This document shows, in pieces, positions 1-11,200 of a stretch of 64,000 nucleotides of DNA. The notes below the pieces were generated by a model that ran no database searches, was not told the origin of the DNA, and saw nothing but the letters and a program-made list of their open reading frames with translations. The position numbers and the translations under genes are program-made. The stretch is from assembly GCA_963669155.1 (NCBI GenBank), contig CAVLGW020000017.1:62001-126000 (forward strand), written 5' to 3'. Position 1 is the first letter of the stretch. Each line of letters starts with the position of its first letter. Source of the DNA: Arbacia lixula. Lineage: Eukaryota; Echinodermata; Echinoidea; Arbacioida; Arbaciidae.

Positions 1-39
1 CAACTCCCCCCCCCCCCAAACTGCGTAGCGATATGTTAA

Positions 40-205
40 TACACTCACCTGTGTTTAGTGATTCAGTTTCAGTGAGTGAAATTCACATTGAATACATTAG
101 TTGTTGCTAGTCGGACAAGCCTCAGACAAGCTAAGGGGTTACCGCAGTAACGTTTTGTTTGAACTATGTGAATAAAATTTGCATTAATGGAGAAAATAGT
201 CTATA
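40..205 (+). repeat. dispersed repeat family J, copy 1
   Basis: This stretch resembles copies at about 19990-20110, both arms of the foldback at 26091-26911, and about 34222-34300. Shared blocks are an 'acattcacctg'-like start, a 'caagctttggggttacc'-like middle and a 'gtttgaac' followed by 'catacat' end. It has no coding potential. It is probably one arm of a foldback or MITE-type element cut by, or close to, the window edge. Confidence 0.5.
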
Positions 206-207
206 GA

Positions 208-411
208 GTCCCAAAGTGTGACGTAATTTGAGCATATTGTCAAGACAACTGGTTCTAATCTATGCCGGTAGAGCAAGCAGCGGTGATCACAAATCTAATT
301 GGGAGTGCCCGACGCTAGCCCGCTAGACAATATCGGACCGGTAAACCTCTTACTGGAGTGATTTTGTTTAGAAACAGCTGTCTTGACAATATGACGTCGC
401 ACTTCGGCTAC
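208..411. mobile_element. MITE-like palindromic element, family A, copy 1
   Basis: About 200 bp with imperfect terminal inverted repeats of roughly 45-50 bp. The left end reads 'aagtgtgacgtaatttgag' and then 'tgtcaagacaactg'. The right end is its reverse complement around 'cagctgtcttgacaatatga'. The interior carries 'gctagcccgctagacaat'. Copies lie at 10215-10445 and, in reverse orientation, 58215-58365. Short size, terminal inverted repeats, several copies and no ORF fit a non-autonomous DNA transposon. Confidence 0.65.
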
Positions 412-763
412 TCTATGCAAACCAGAAAAGGAAGCGTTAAGAAGACGTCATCATCCTGGCCTGGAGGAGAGAAAGTTGGTCACGGCCTATCACAAAGAGA
501 TACTGCAAATATGTCTGGATGTCGGAGACTGGGCAATCCATTGTTCTCGTAAGGTAGCGCTCAGTAGTCCTGTTAGGCTTCTGAAAAGGGAAATCAATAG
601 TGGCATAATGATGATAATAGAGAGGTTACCGCCTGTTTAACAGCTTCTTGCTGGGTTCCTCTTTCAAAGTGAATTGATCGATCAACGTCTCTTCACCAAG
701 GGATTATGCCCCGAGATAGCTGCCACATGTATTGGTGTTGTGTGTGTAGGTGCGTGTGTGTAT

Positions 764-1122
764 GTGTGTGTAAAAAGTTTAGAGGGGTAAAAATAAGTAA
801 AGCTAGGAATGATCGTGAGGGGGTAGACCAAGAAATATTAAAAAAATCTTATCATTACAATAATAAATATGTTACTGTAATTTAATTATTGTTAGAGACA
901 ACAAATACAATGAAATCCCCCCTTTAGTGTAATCTGATGTATCAAGGTATGTGTGTGTAAAAAGTTTAGAGGGGGTAAAAATAAGTATAGCTAGGAATGA
1001 TCGTGAGGGGGTAGACCAAGAAATATTTAAAAATCTTATCATTACAATAATAAATATGTTACTGTAATTTAATCATTGTTAGAGACAACGAATACAATGA
1101 AATTCCCCCTTTAATTTAATCT
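764..1122. repeat. direct tandem duplication, period 187 bp
   Basis: Two near-identical units start at 'taaaaagtttagaggggtaa' (771 and 958). Each carries 'aatgatcgtgagggggtaga' and an 'atttaat..ttgttagagacaac' block. Few differences separate them, which suggests a recent local duplication. No coding potential. Confidence 0.75.
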
Positions 1123-1179
1123 AATGTATAAAGGTTGTTAATGGAGTGTTAGAGGGATCTAAATATTTATTTCTGTTTT

Positions 1180-1340
1180 AATTTTTTATTTTCCTTATGG
1201 AAATTGTTTGTGTATTATGATTTGTGTATCAATTTATGTTTTGTTAAAGGATGCTTAATGGTACAACCATGTATGATTTATGTAACTATGTATTATATGG
1301 AATCACAATAAAACTTACTGAAAAACACACACAAAAAAAA
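1180..1340 (+). repeat. possible retroposon 3' end
   Basis: An AT-rich block runs from 'ccttatggaaattg' to an AATAAA (about 1307) followed by an A/C-rich tail. A similar arrangement of 'ccttatggaaattg', AATAAA and 'gaaaaacacacaaaaaacac' recurs at about 32470-32600. Two copies ending alike after a polyadenylation signal fit a processed retroposon tail. There is no coding segment, so the class is unknown. Confidence 0.35.
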
Positions 1341-1436
1341 CACGTGTGTGTCTGTGTATATGTGTGAGGGTGTATGTGAATAAGACGCTTCTTAAATGGC
1401 GTAATGTTTCACAACTGTCTCTCTGGCACATGGCCT

Positions 1437-1745
1437 GTGCGATCCGATACTTCTTTCTTACCAGAGGTAGGAAGAAGAGGAACTATCAGGAGAAAAAGGA
1501 CGAACAATGCATTTCCATTTCCATTTTCTCTTTCCTTGTCGTTCCATCCGTTTGTTCATATTATTCTCTTGTCTTCCGTCTTCTTTTCACTTTTGTGCGA
1601 TCCGATAGTTCTTTCTTACCAGAGGTAGGAAGAACATGAAGAAGAGGAACTATGGGGAGAAAAAGGACAACCAATGCATTTCCATTTCCATTTTCTCTTT
1701 CCTCATCGTTCCTTCCGTTTGTTCACATTCTCTTGTCTTCTTCCG
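1437..1745. repeat. direct tandem duplication, period 158 bp
   Basis: 'gtgcgatccgata' occurs at 1437 and 1595. Each is followed by 'tctttcttaccagaggtagg', a purine-rich part and 'caatgcatttccatttcc'. The second copy has a short insertion. From 1746 to about 3042 I see only AT-rich intergenic DNA with no supported gene. Confidence 0.7.
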
Positions 1746-3042
1746 TCTTTTTCACTTTTCCGCTCTTGTCCTTGCTCCCTGACATTCTCCTGACATTGAT
1801 TTTTAATCTATGCTAGCTCCTTATCTCTCATCCTCCTTTTCTACCAATTTTAACTTTATGTTTTTATCCTTTTGTAACATCTTCAACAGCTACGTAATTT
1901 GCTTAATTGGTATGAATTAAGGCGGCCAATCATCGAGGCCTTTAACCGAAATGATTTCACGTCTAACATAATTATTGACCATATTTTTCCTTTATTATCG
2001 ACATCAAAATATAGCAACAGAAGACATAACATATAACAAAGTAACATCACGAAGTAGAAAATATAATCAAAACTTTTACATGATACTATAAACTAACATT
2101 AAAACTATGCTTAATCCCTTCAAGAGAGCTTGAGTCATTTTTATGTTCACTTAGAAATGCCACATACTGACTGACTGAAGGTACGTTTTTTCTTCACCAG
2201 ATGGGGATACCTGGTCGTCTGAAAAGTATTCTGGTAATGTCAATGCATATCTCTTATACCTGATATACAATATTTCATGACAATAAATGTAACACTTCAA
2301 ACAGTCAAAGCCAATTAAGCAGTGTAGACCTCAGAAACTAACTCAATTTGATAGAATATTGCACACTATACATGCTAATACAAGAATCTCTCATCTTCGA
2401 TAATCGGATTAGAGATGTGGGGAAATGAATCAATCTGTTTTCATGCTCGAAACCACAAAACTCCACATGGGCTTGGGCGAATAACAGCCAATCACTGGGG
2501 AGAGAGACCACATAAGGAGATGGGTCATAATGACAGTGCTATCTGCTACTGCAGCTGAAATCTCTCAGTGCCAACGTCGCATGTTTACACTAGTATCGTC
2601 CACAAGTCACAAAGCTCAGCGCATGGTCTCGTACAGAAGGGGTTAAGCTGCGCATGCCCATAGTGACATGACGGCGCCCTCAATCTCTATCAATAATAAT
2701 AAAAAAAAAAATAGCCCTCGGTGCAAAATGCTCTCTATTCATCAAATATTGCCCCAAACTGTAAACATTCATAGTCTCCGTAGATGCGGATTTGGGGGTG
2801 TACGGGTGGGGGTGGAGGCGTATGTATCTGAACTTCGTACAAGAACCCGGGTTTGGTATAACCAGTCAGACTGGGGCACCGCAACCAGCTTGTGGCGCCT
2901 CAGCCAGGTGCGTTTCCAAGTGTCTTTCGATGATGATTCCATCGACGCTTGACGTGATTGTGCTTGCCGTCGAGTCATTAATTGAATACCAAATTAGTCC
3001 AAGCGATACGAGTCCGCAATAAAGTTATGACGGTATCATCCT

Positions 3043-4646
3043 TTAATACAGATAGCCGGTTCCCGTCATGAAAGTCTTGAGTTGCGCGTTGAGATTGTCG
3101 GGCATGTCGTGGTCACGTGCTGCGGTCATAGGGTCACGGTCGGCGCTGCTGCTGCTTCCGGCCTGCTTGGCGCCACGAGGTATTGCTTCCGGTGCGATGA
3201 AGGAGTTCCAGCGAACGTGGAAGACGGCGAGCGGGTCTTCGTGGAGCTTCGTCAGGCACTCGATCAGGAACCCAACGTGGTCCTCGGGCTTGTGAAATAA
3301 AATCGCCGCCATCAGGCTCTGAAATAAATAAACAAAAGGGTAAACCAAGAGGTTAGAGGTGAACAATCGATCTACCTGAGATCGTCATCATGTTTATCTA
3401 TTCGTTCGTCTTCTGTCTTTTCTCTGTCTCTCTCCCTCCCCATCTCTCCGATGTCTGTATTATCTTTCTCTGTTTGCATCCGTGTCTCCCTCTCTGTCTC
3501 TATGCACCTCTCTTTGTACGTATACAGTCGCTCTCTGTTTGTCTGTCTCTCTCTCCCTTTCTCCCCATTCTTTCTTTTTGAATGTCTACCTTTTAAATTT
3601 TCTTCCATTCTGCGTATGGCTCCTTGTTTCTTTCTTTTTGACTGTCTGTCCCTCTCTTTTGTGAAAGTAGCGTTTCGATATCGGCCTTCATAAAATTATA
3701 TTTTCGAGAAACTACATTCGAGATTTTTTTTTTATTGGGGATGAAGAGTGACCAACAGTGTTTCTATCGACAGAAGTTCTATCCAAACAGTCGAGACACT
3801 GTTTTAGTTGCATTTTAACGAATGTACAAAATACTATAAGATTTCAAAACATTAGTAGTTCACCGTCCTAACATTATAGCATTCTGTGAATAGTGTGCAG
3901 GATATTAGCCTTAGTTACCAATTATTTCTATAATTTTGTGAATGTTTCCCTTTGCGCTCACCACCTAAAAAACATTCATTTTACAATAATGTTCTGTACT
4001 AAAATGAGCTCAGAACTCCTATCAAAAGGTGCGACGTATTGACAGATTTCAGAGCACAACTTTTCTGTTGTCGTCGACATGAGCTAGGACATTGCCTTAT
4101 TAACAATGCAGTGTATCGTTCTTTACACCTGAATGTTCTTAATCTGTATGAGGCGGCGAATAAATCCATCCATGATTTAAAGATACGATATAAATGAATC
4201 AATAGTTTCGTTGCCTAACAGACTGCGCTGTGTGCTATCATGTTGTCACTTTCTACCATTGATTTTCGCTTTTCTTCACGAAGATTAGTTTTCGTGAGGG
4301 GTCTATTCATGTAAAGACAAGTGACCTCAAGTGGGAGTCAATCTATTATGATATTATTTGCGTTGGGTTATATACCCCGAGGCGTACCGACCGGTGAAGC
4401 TCCAACGAACAACAATAGGTGTGTGACCAAACAAGGGCTAACTAAGCCCAACACGCTGATCATGGATACCAAACCCATACCACAGGGACTCGTCGTAACA
4501 ACGTGAACAAAATGGCGGACTGATACTAAGAAATACATGTACAACAGTTAAATCATGATAGAATCAGGGGATGCAAAGGAAGTCAAGTATACATGTATCC
4601 ACCCCCCCCCCCTCTCTGTCACTCCCCCAGTTTTTTTCTCTCTCTT

Positions 4647-4679
<33 letters not shown>

Positions 4680-4710
4680 ATCTCGCTCTCTCCCTCGATA
4701 CGCAAACACA

Positions 4711-4779
<69 letters not shown>

Positions 4780-5421
4780 ACACATAACATTTTTATGCAT
4801 ATATTGGTTGGCATTAAACTCAAACTGCAATTTTACATTGCATACGTGTCGTGTATCACATTTGAAGGATCTACTACTCACACTGATATTATCAATGATT
4901 CTTGCCTTTGCTCCCGCTGTACACGTACTGAACATCACAATCAAAGTCAAGTATTGAGCGTCACGTGGACTCTAATGAAACGTGATATCATGTACACCTG
5001 CCATACCGTACTATTCGCTCGACAGACAATGGTCACCCCCACGGGGAGAGCAAAATACCAATCGATTGAAATGAAGCTAACAACAATATGACATGTATGA
5101 AGTGGATTGATAATATTTAGGAACATCCACAGAAAGCCCCCACCTCCACCCCACCCCACCCGTCTTCCTTTCAAAACGAGTACAATGAAATGCACATGGT
5201 TTCCATGTTAGCACAGCGCGGGTGTATTCATAACCATGATAACTAGATCGCGTCGAGCCATCTTTTCAATCGATCGCACGTTGATCATATCTCTCTCGTT
5301 TAGCATGTGCATGCATAACATAATATCCTCCTTAGTCTTATTGTATTATCTGTCTCTCTCCATTTTTCTTTTCTTCCCCCTCGATCTCTCCCTCTGTCTT
5401 CCCCCGGTAGTTTCTATCGCC

Positions 5422-5456
<35 letters not shown>

Positions 5457-5544
5457 GATCCTGTTTTTACGTGGGCGTCCAACACATTTACAGTATTTGT
5501 CATGCACCCCTTCTCTCGTTCTCTCACTCTACCCTGTTCCCCCT

Positions 5545-5589
<45 letters not shown>

Positions 5590-7515
5590 CTCTCTCTCTC
5601 TTTCTCTGTCTCTGTCCTTTTCTCTCCTCCCCTCTCCCCCTCCCTCTCATTTCCACCGTTTCTTCCCTACTTTACAGCGCAATCCAGTCTTACGTAAGTC
5701 TTTTGTTCCATGAAGTTGTCGCTAGCGGGTGTCGCAGTATTTATTCAGCGTTTACCCAATGGACAGGGCAGATTACCTGTCATGCTTCCAATGCTCATGG
5801 CTGTATCGGGCTGGACATGTACGTTATTGTTATGTACACAATCATTTGGTCCTTTCCATTCTATTTTAGCCCAACGAGCTGCAGCCTATAATGCGAAGCC
5901 ATACTTTTTCTATAGTGATAACCTAAGCCAATTCTGCGTACACGCAAGATTTAGGGAGAACTAGCTCCACAGCGCACATGGAGCTTAACTGTTTGCGTGT
6001 CACATGACTTTTGTCACAAGCAATACACACAATTCCCATAGAGCTGGAGAGCCCCCCCCCCCCCCCTCCCCCCCGAGGTAGACCCTCGTCTAAAAAAAAT
6101 GCTATTGAAGGAATGAATAAATAAATTGACATTTTAATCACATCTCTCGCTTCATCCCGTCCCTTTTAATTAAACTTAAAATCCTCCTTCCCCTCATTGA
6201 CCCCTTTATTTCATGTCCATATTCTTCGGAATTCTTCCTTAATTCCTCCTTTTTCTTCTGCTTCTTTTTTTTTTCCTCCTGTCTTTTCTTCTTCGTCTTC
6301 TTCTTTTTCTTCTTCTTCTTCTTCTTCTTCTTCTTCTTCTTCTTCTTCTTCTTCTTCTTCTACTACTTCTTCTTTTCTTTCTTCTTCTTATTCTTCTACT
6401 CCGTCTTCTTCTTCTTCTTCTTCTTCTTCTTCTTCTTCTTCTTCTTCTTCTCCTTCTTCTTCTTGACCTCCTTGTGTTCTTTTTCTTCTTCCTTTTGCAC
6501 AATTTTTGATCATGCATGGTTCCATGCACCCCTTTTCCTCTCCTCCTTCGTTCAACTCTTCTCTTTTCCCACCCCCTCCTCCTCCTCCCCTTCTTCGTCT
6601 TTATATCCATCTCTATTACATACTGTCCTATCATGAAATACTCGCTAATATATGTAAACAATCAATGTCCACATTTACTGCAGGTGATTTAGACATCATT
6701 AAGGACTCTTTGAACCGGCGTGAGTAAGAACAGGTGCAAAGTTCACCTGACAAATTTGTGTATAAACTACGTGCGTCGCATGTTGCTAAGTGACCAGCTA
6801 TATTCATTACGTTTCCAAATCAAATAATCATCAACATCAGCTCAGACAATCTGCATACAGACAACTGTATTTCGGTTATTTTGTTCTGTCATCATATAAC
6901 ATACACAGGTAGCATCCATGCCTTGAAGGACAACATTAATTGATTGGTGTTCAAGTGAAAAACAGGGATCTGTAGATATACGTCCTACCCAACAAGCATT
7001 TTGAACGGTAAAAGTCAATAAAAACTAATTAAAAGTTTCTTTTCATATTCTTTATACCGAAGGCAGTTCTCAAACTGTATACCATTGTGTTTAGACAACG
7101 CTTTTTATTTCGTTTCATTAACGTGCCAAAGGAAAACACAACCTTTGACCTATAAGTCCACGTGTAAAGATAATACAACTTTTCCGATATTCTTTACATC
7201 TACACGTCTCATTTTCTCATTTTTACTTCTTGATATTCTTCGTGCTTCTTCTTTAAAACGTTGTTCTTCTGTTTCGTCTTTTTCATCTTTGTCTCCATTC
7301 TTCTTCTTTTCTTCAAGTGTTTCCGGCTTCTTCGTTGTTTACCTTCTTCTTCTTCTTCTTCTTCTTCTTCTTCTTCTTCTTCTTCTTCTTCTTCTTCTTC
7401 TTCTTCTTCTTCTTCTTCTTCTTCTTCTTCTTCTTCTTCTTCTTCTTCTTCTTCTTCTTCTTCTTCTTCTTCTTCTTCTTCTTCTCCTTCTCCTTCTTCT
7501 TCTTCTTCTTCTTCT

Positions 7516-7547
<32 letters not shown>

Positions 7548-7995
7548 GTCTTCTTTTTCTTCTTCTTCTCCTTCTCCTTCTCCTTCTCCTTCTCATTTTC
7601 TTCCAGTGTTTCTTCTGTTATTTAGGAAACTGACTTCCCATGAATATAAAAAAGAGACTTTCCACTGTCATCATCTTTGTTAATTGCATAGGCCCCATGG
7701 ATTATGAGGAGTATGAATATAATGTATGTATTTTATAAACCTTTTTGAAAATTTCATTCAGAACACTTAATCATAGTGACATATAATATTACATAACGAC
7801 ACAGAAAAAGTTAGTTATTGGTTACAATATCAATATGTCAACAGTTCAGAAGAACACTTTCGACAGCGAGAAGATCATCGCGTATCATAATGTAGACCTA
7901 TGAATACACGAATCGAATCACTGCATTCTTACCTGAAATAACTCTCGTATCCTTCGCCTCTTCAAATACACCTCCGGATCTTCCTTTTCCCCCAT
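3043..7995 (-). CDS. AK5-type N-terminal (RIIa/Dpy-30-like dimerisation) protein, two exons
   Basis: Exon 1 is complement(7933-7995) and exon 2 is complement(3043-3318), joined in phase 0. Exon 1 encodes MGEKEDPEVYLKRRR then IRELFQ, ending at a GTAAGA donor. Exon 2 follows a TTTATTTCAG acceptor with SLMAAILFHKPEDHVGFLIE. From memory, human adenylate kinase 5 begins with a very similar block (..EYLARREIPQLFESLLNGL.CSKPEDPVEYL..), including a later tryptophan ('VKWDTF' against 'VRWNSF' here) and an MPEN/MPDN motif. The RIIa-like fold mediates dimerisation or docking in adenylate-kinase and ciliary proteins. The predicted product is 112 aa, ending at TAA 3043-3045, with no kinase domain. Either this is a short stand-alone protein or isoform, or an unseen donor in exon 2 leads to kinase exons beyond position 1. 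I found no strong donor and no kinase motif in 1-3042. The 4.6-kb intron is full of microsatellites. The start lies 293 bp from the PIGK start on the opposite strand. Confidence 0.68.
4631..4790. repeat. compound (CT)n/(CA)n microsatellite
   Basis: A pyrimidine (CT)n run at about 4632-4690 passes into a long (CA)n run at about 4703-4785. Open frames on either strand here are products of the repeat. It lies in the intron of the minus-strand AK5-type gene. Confidence 0.95.
5340..5665. repeat. (CT)n-rich pyrimidine tract
   Basis: Two pure CT runs (about 5433-5457 and 5548-5590) sit in a longer pyrimidine-only tract. Long Ser/Leu or Arg/Glu frames here are artefacts of the repeat. Confidence 0.92.
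6235..6480. repeat. (TTC)n/(GAA)n microsatellite, first block
   Basis: Interrupted TTC triplets, about 230 bp, on the plus strand. Because the AK5-type gene is on the minus strand, its intron RNA would contain GAA repeats here. Confidence 0.95.
7343..7600. repeat. (TTC)n/(GAA)n microsatellite, second block
   Basis: A nearly pure TTC run of about 140 bp (7347-7482), then TTC interrupted by CTT/CTCC variants to about 7598. Long uninterrupted GAA/TTC tracts can form triplex (H-DNA). The block lies about 330 bp inside the first intron of the AK5-type gene and about 690 bp from the PIGK start. Confidence 0.95.
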
Positions 7996-8288
7996 ACTGT
8001 ACTTCAATACACTGGGTTTGGCTTCTAAAATTGATATTTAAAGTTGTCTGCTCTTTCGTATGCCGTAGTAGGTCCTACCAGTTTTCTCGTACTACATGTA
8101 TACTATAATCCACGGGCATTTGTAAGGCGTGTAAAACCAGTGTTTTGTAGATCGGCTAGCGTTGGCGACATCGATTGATTTACTGAATACAAGCTATCTC
8201 GCGAGCTGTTTCAGTTCTACCCGATTTCTACACCTTGTTGTGACGTAGAACGGACCCGACCAATCAGTGCCGCCGCCCATTATCCAAT
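7996..8288. promoter_or_regulatory. bidirectional promoter between the AK5-type gene and PIGK
   Basis: Only 293 bp separate the two divergent start codons, so both 5'UTRs and any promoter must lie here. The part next to PIGK is less AT-rich and holds 'gaccaatcagtg' (a CCAAT box). The PIGK start is embedded in 'caatatggcgact', which resembles the YY1-type AANATGGCG motif common around start sites of housekeeping genes. No TATA box stands out. Promoter function is inferred from position and motifs. Confidence 0.6.
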
Positions 8289-11200
8289 ATGGCGACTTCC
8301 ATGGTGCTTTTTCTGGTGGTCACTGGCGCAGTTTTCCTGCAGAATTTCTATCAAGTAGATGGAAACAGCGTAGAGGTGAGAAGTGTATAGTGTTGCTTTG
8401 AAAAGCAGCCACGGAAAATGTACATTCTTGATATTTGTGTAGGTTGCAAGGGATGAACGAACTGTTATGTTAGTAGTAAAATTAAGACCGCGGTCGGTCG
8501 GTTAGCTCAGTGCGATCAGACGCCGGTGCTAGCCGCCCAGGGATAGGCGCGGGTTGGGGTAACACTCTCAATAGGCGCGTGTCCCATATAAATAAGTAAA
8601 TAAATTCGCCAAAAGGCCAAGGCATCATTTGTCCTGATTGAGGCATCTGAAACAGATTCAGCATGTCAAAATAGAGTCAGACACAGAATATAAGACACTT
8701 ATGGGCACTTTTCTAGTTAATATTTAATGAACATGATTTCTCGATACATGTAGATCCCCTCGGATTTACCTTTCCTTAACTGTTTGGCTTGCAATTCTGC
8801 TTTAGTGTGATTAATATATTGATTATTTGTTTCATTTAACCCTGTGCGTGCCACGTGTGTCTTGTTTTCACATATGATACACACAAATCCCATAGAGAAG
8901 TGGTTTATCTGGCCCGGCCCGCAATTAGGGTTAACTTAATTTAATGTCCTATCCCAATTTCTTCCCACAACAGAATGAGGCTCAGCAATTCTTCAGCAAG
9001 GGCCACACCAATAACTGGGCTGTCCTGGTGAGTGACTTGCCTGGTTTTTATTTCCAGGCTGTTCAGCTGTTGTGCATTTTCAATGTAAACTCCAATATTC
9101 AATAAATGGGTTTTGGATGCTATAATTCTCAATTCCTTCTCTGGCTCACCCAAACATTTACGAAGGACAAAAAGCAGAGAATGAAAAAGTGTTTCTGAGG
9201 TTTGTGAGTGCTACGCTCATTTTTTTTTTCAGTTTGAATTAGAAATATCCAGAAGTCGGAAAGCCAGGCTATGGGCTAGTAAGTGGCCTATTGGTGTACA
9301 CTTCACAGAAAAATGAAGGCAGATAGCATCAGCGACTATTTGTACTGGTAACAAAAAGTTATTTCCGGTATAATAGGTAATAGATCTTATTATAGTATAG
9401 AGTACAGATCTGGGTATAGATTTGTATATAGGATCTTCTTGCAGGTATAACAATATTGCTGATGTCATAATTGAATTATTAGTCTTTGGGAGATGGGAAT
9501 GGAGGAAGGGAAGAACTGATCCTTCTATGGTCTTATGAAAGATATTTGAGATCTGATTGTCGCCCTCTATCCCTGCAGGTATGTACATCGCGTTTCTGGT
9601 TCAACTACCGGCACATTGCCAATGCCCTGTCTGTATACCACAGTGTGAAGAGACTTGGCATTCCTGATAGCCAGATCATCCTCATGATTGCTGATGACAT
9701 GGCATGCAATGCCCGAAATCCCCGTCCTGGTGAGCCTTCAACTGTTCTCAGCTCTCAGTAAAGGAAAAGAACCAAAGTATAATCCTTTAAGAAAAGAAAG
9801 ATGTTTCTTGGATTCTTTGAAAGTTATCTGCTCTCATTAAAGGAAAAAAAAGTAAAATCCTTAAAGAAAAGAAAGATGCATGTATTTCATGGATTCTTTT
9901 ATTTAACTTTCTTTTTCTTAGACCAATTTTTGTCAAACCTTCACTAATATGTTTCTTTCATGTGTCTCCTTATATTGAAACCAAAATAATTTCAGGGTGA
10001 ACTGTCCCTTTAAGTCATTCTTTTTGTTGTTTGTTTTTTACAGCTGCTGTGTTCAACAATGCCAATCAGCACATCAATGTGTATGGTGATGACATTGAGG
10101 TGGACTACAGAGGATATGAGGTATAGTAGGCAGAAGGTGTTGAATATATATTACATCATTTTATGTACATTGTGTGGAAGAGGAATTTTCTATGAAGGAT
10201 AATAAACAATAAACTACACTCTAAATGTCAAAATGTGACATCATGAGCATGTGATCAAGACAACTGCTTATAAACTATGTGGGTTAGGGTAGAGCAAAAA
10301 GCAATGATCATAGCAGGGAACATATTTGTGGGTCATCAACTCTAGCGGGCTAGACAATGTCTAGTGGAAATCTCACTTGTGTGATGTTGTTTAGAACCAG
10401 AAACCTGTATAACAATGGATATTGCCAATGACACTACTTTGGTATTGTATTACAGAGGCAAATAAACTGGTTTACACCTATTGATTTAAATTGTATGCAC
10501 ACATCTGTCTGTCAACCCAGTAGCGAAGCATTACTTCACCTGCCTTTTACAGATTACTTTGTTTTGATCAGGAAGACAAATATGCAGCATGCTCTATTCC
10601 TCATTGATATGTTCCTGTTTAATGATTGGTTAGTAGTGCATCACGCAGCTACAAATATTTCTGAGGAAGAGAGGGAAAGAGAGATCAAAGGGAAATATAT
10701 GCTTACGTCGGGCATGTCTTCAGGTATTAAGGCCAAGGTGCAAGTTAAAGTTCAATTGTTTTGCTCAAGCTGAAAGAAATATAAAAAAAAACAAGATTAA
10801 TGGCTGCTCTGTATATTCATTCAACATTAGATCATGGTCCTTACTACAAGGTCCATAGAGGGATCCTTGGCAAATCCTTATCCACTATCATTAGGTCTTC
10901 ATGAAGGATATACAGCAAAATTAGCAAATATTGAACAATTTTATTTCAATCAATCAATCAAGTCGGGTAGTATTCTCGAGTTCCATGGAAAAATTCTTTC
11001 CAGCGGTTGCCATCCATCATCAAATTAACTATTTCCTGTGTTTCTTGGAGACCAGTGTCTGTTCGTAGAGAGTCGATATATGCTCTCCTGGGTCTTCCCC
11101 TTTTTATTTTTCTATAAAGGGGAATACCCTATGCCTTCCAATTCACATCTGGAGCCAATAAATTTTTATACCCTAATGGCCAGCCTGCGCGCATCATGAA

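Noticed and set aside
2668-3022. Overlapping ORFs on both strands near the AK5-type exon 2, considered as kinase exons
   Set aside because: No P-loop, NMP-binding or LID motif of adenylate kinases is visible in any frame, and there are no matching splice phases.
7085-7683. Long frames of Leu, Ser, Phe or Arg runs in the TTC block
   Set aside because: They exist in all three plus frames and on the minus strand because the repeat contains no stop codon. They are not genes.
8493-8580. Functional tRNA gene
   Set aside because: A- and B-box-like strings are present but no acceptor or anticodon stems close, and an A-rich tail follows. A SINE fits better.
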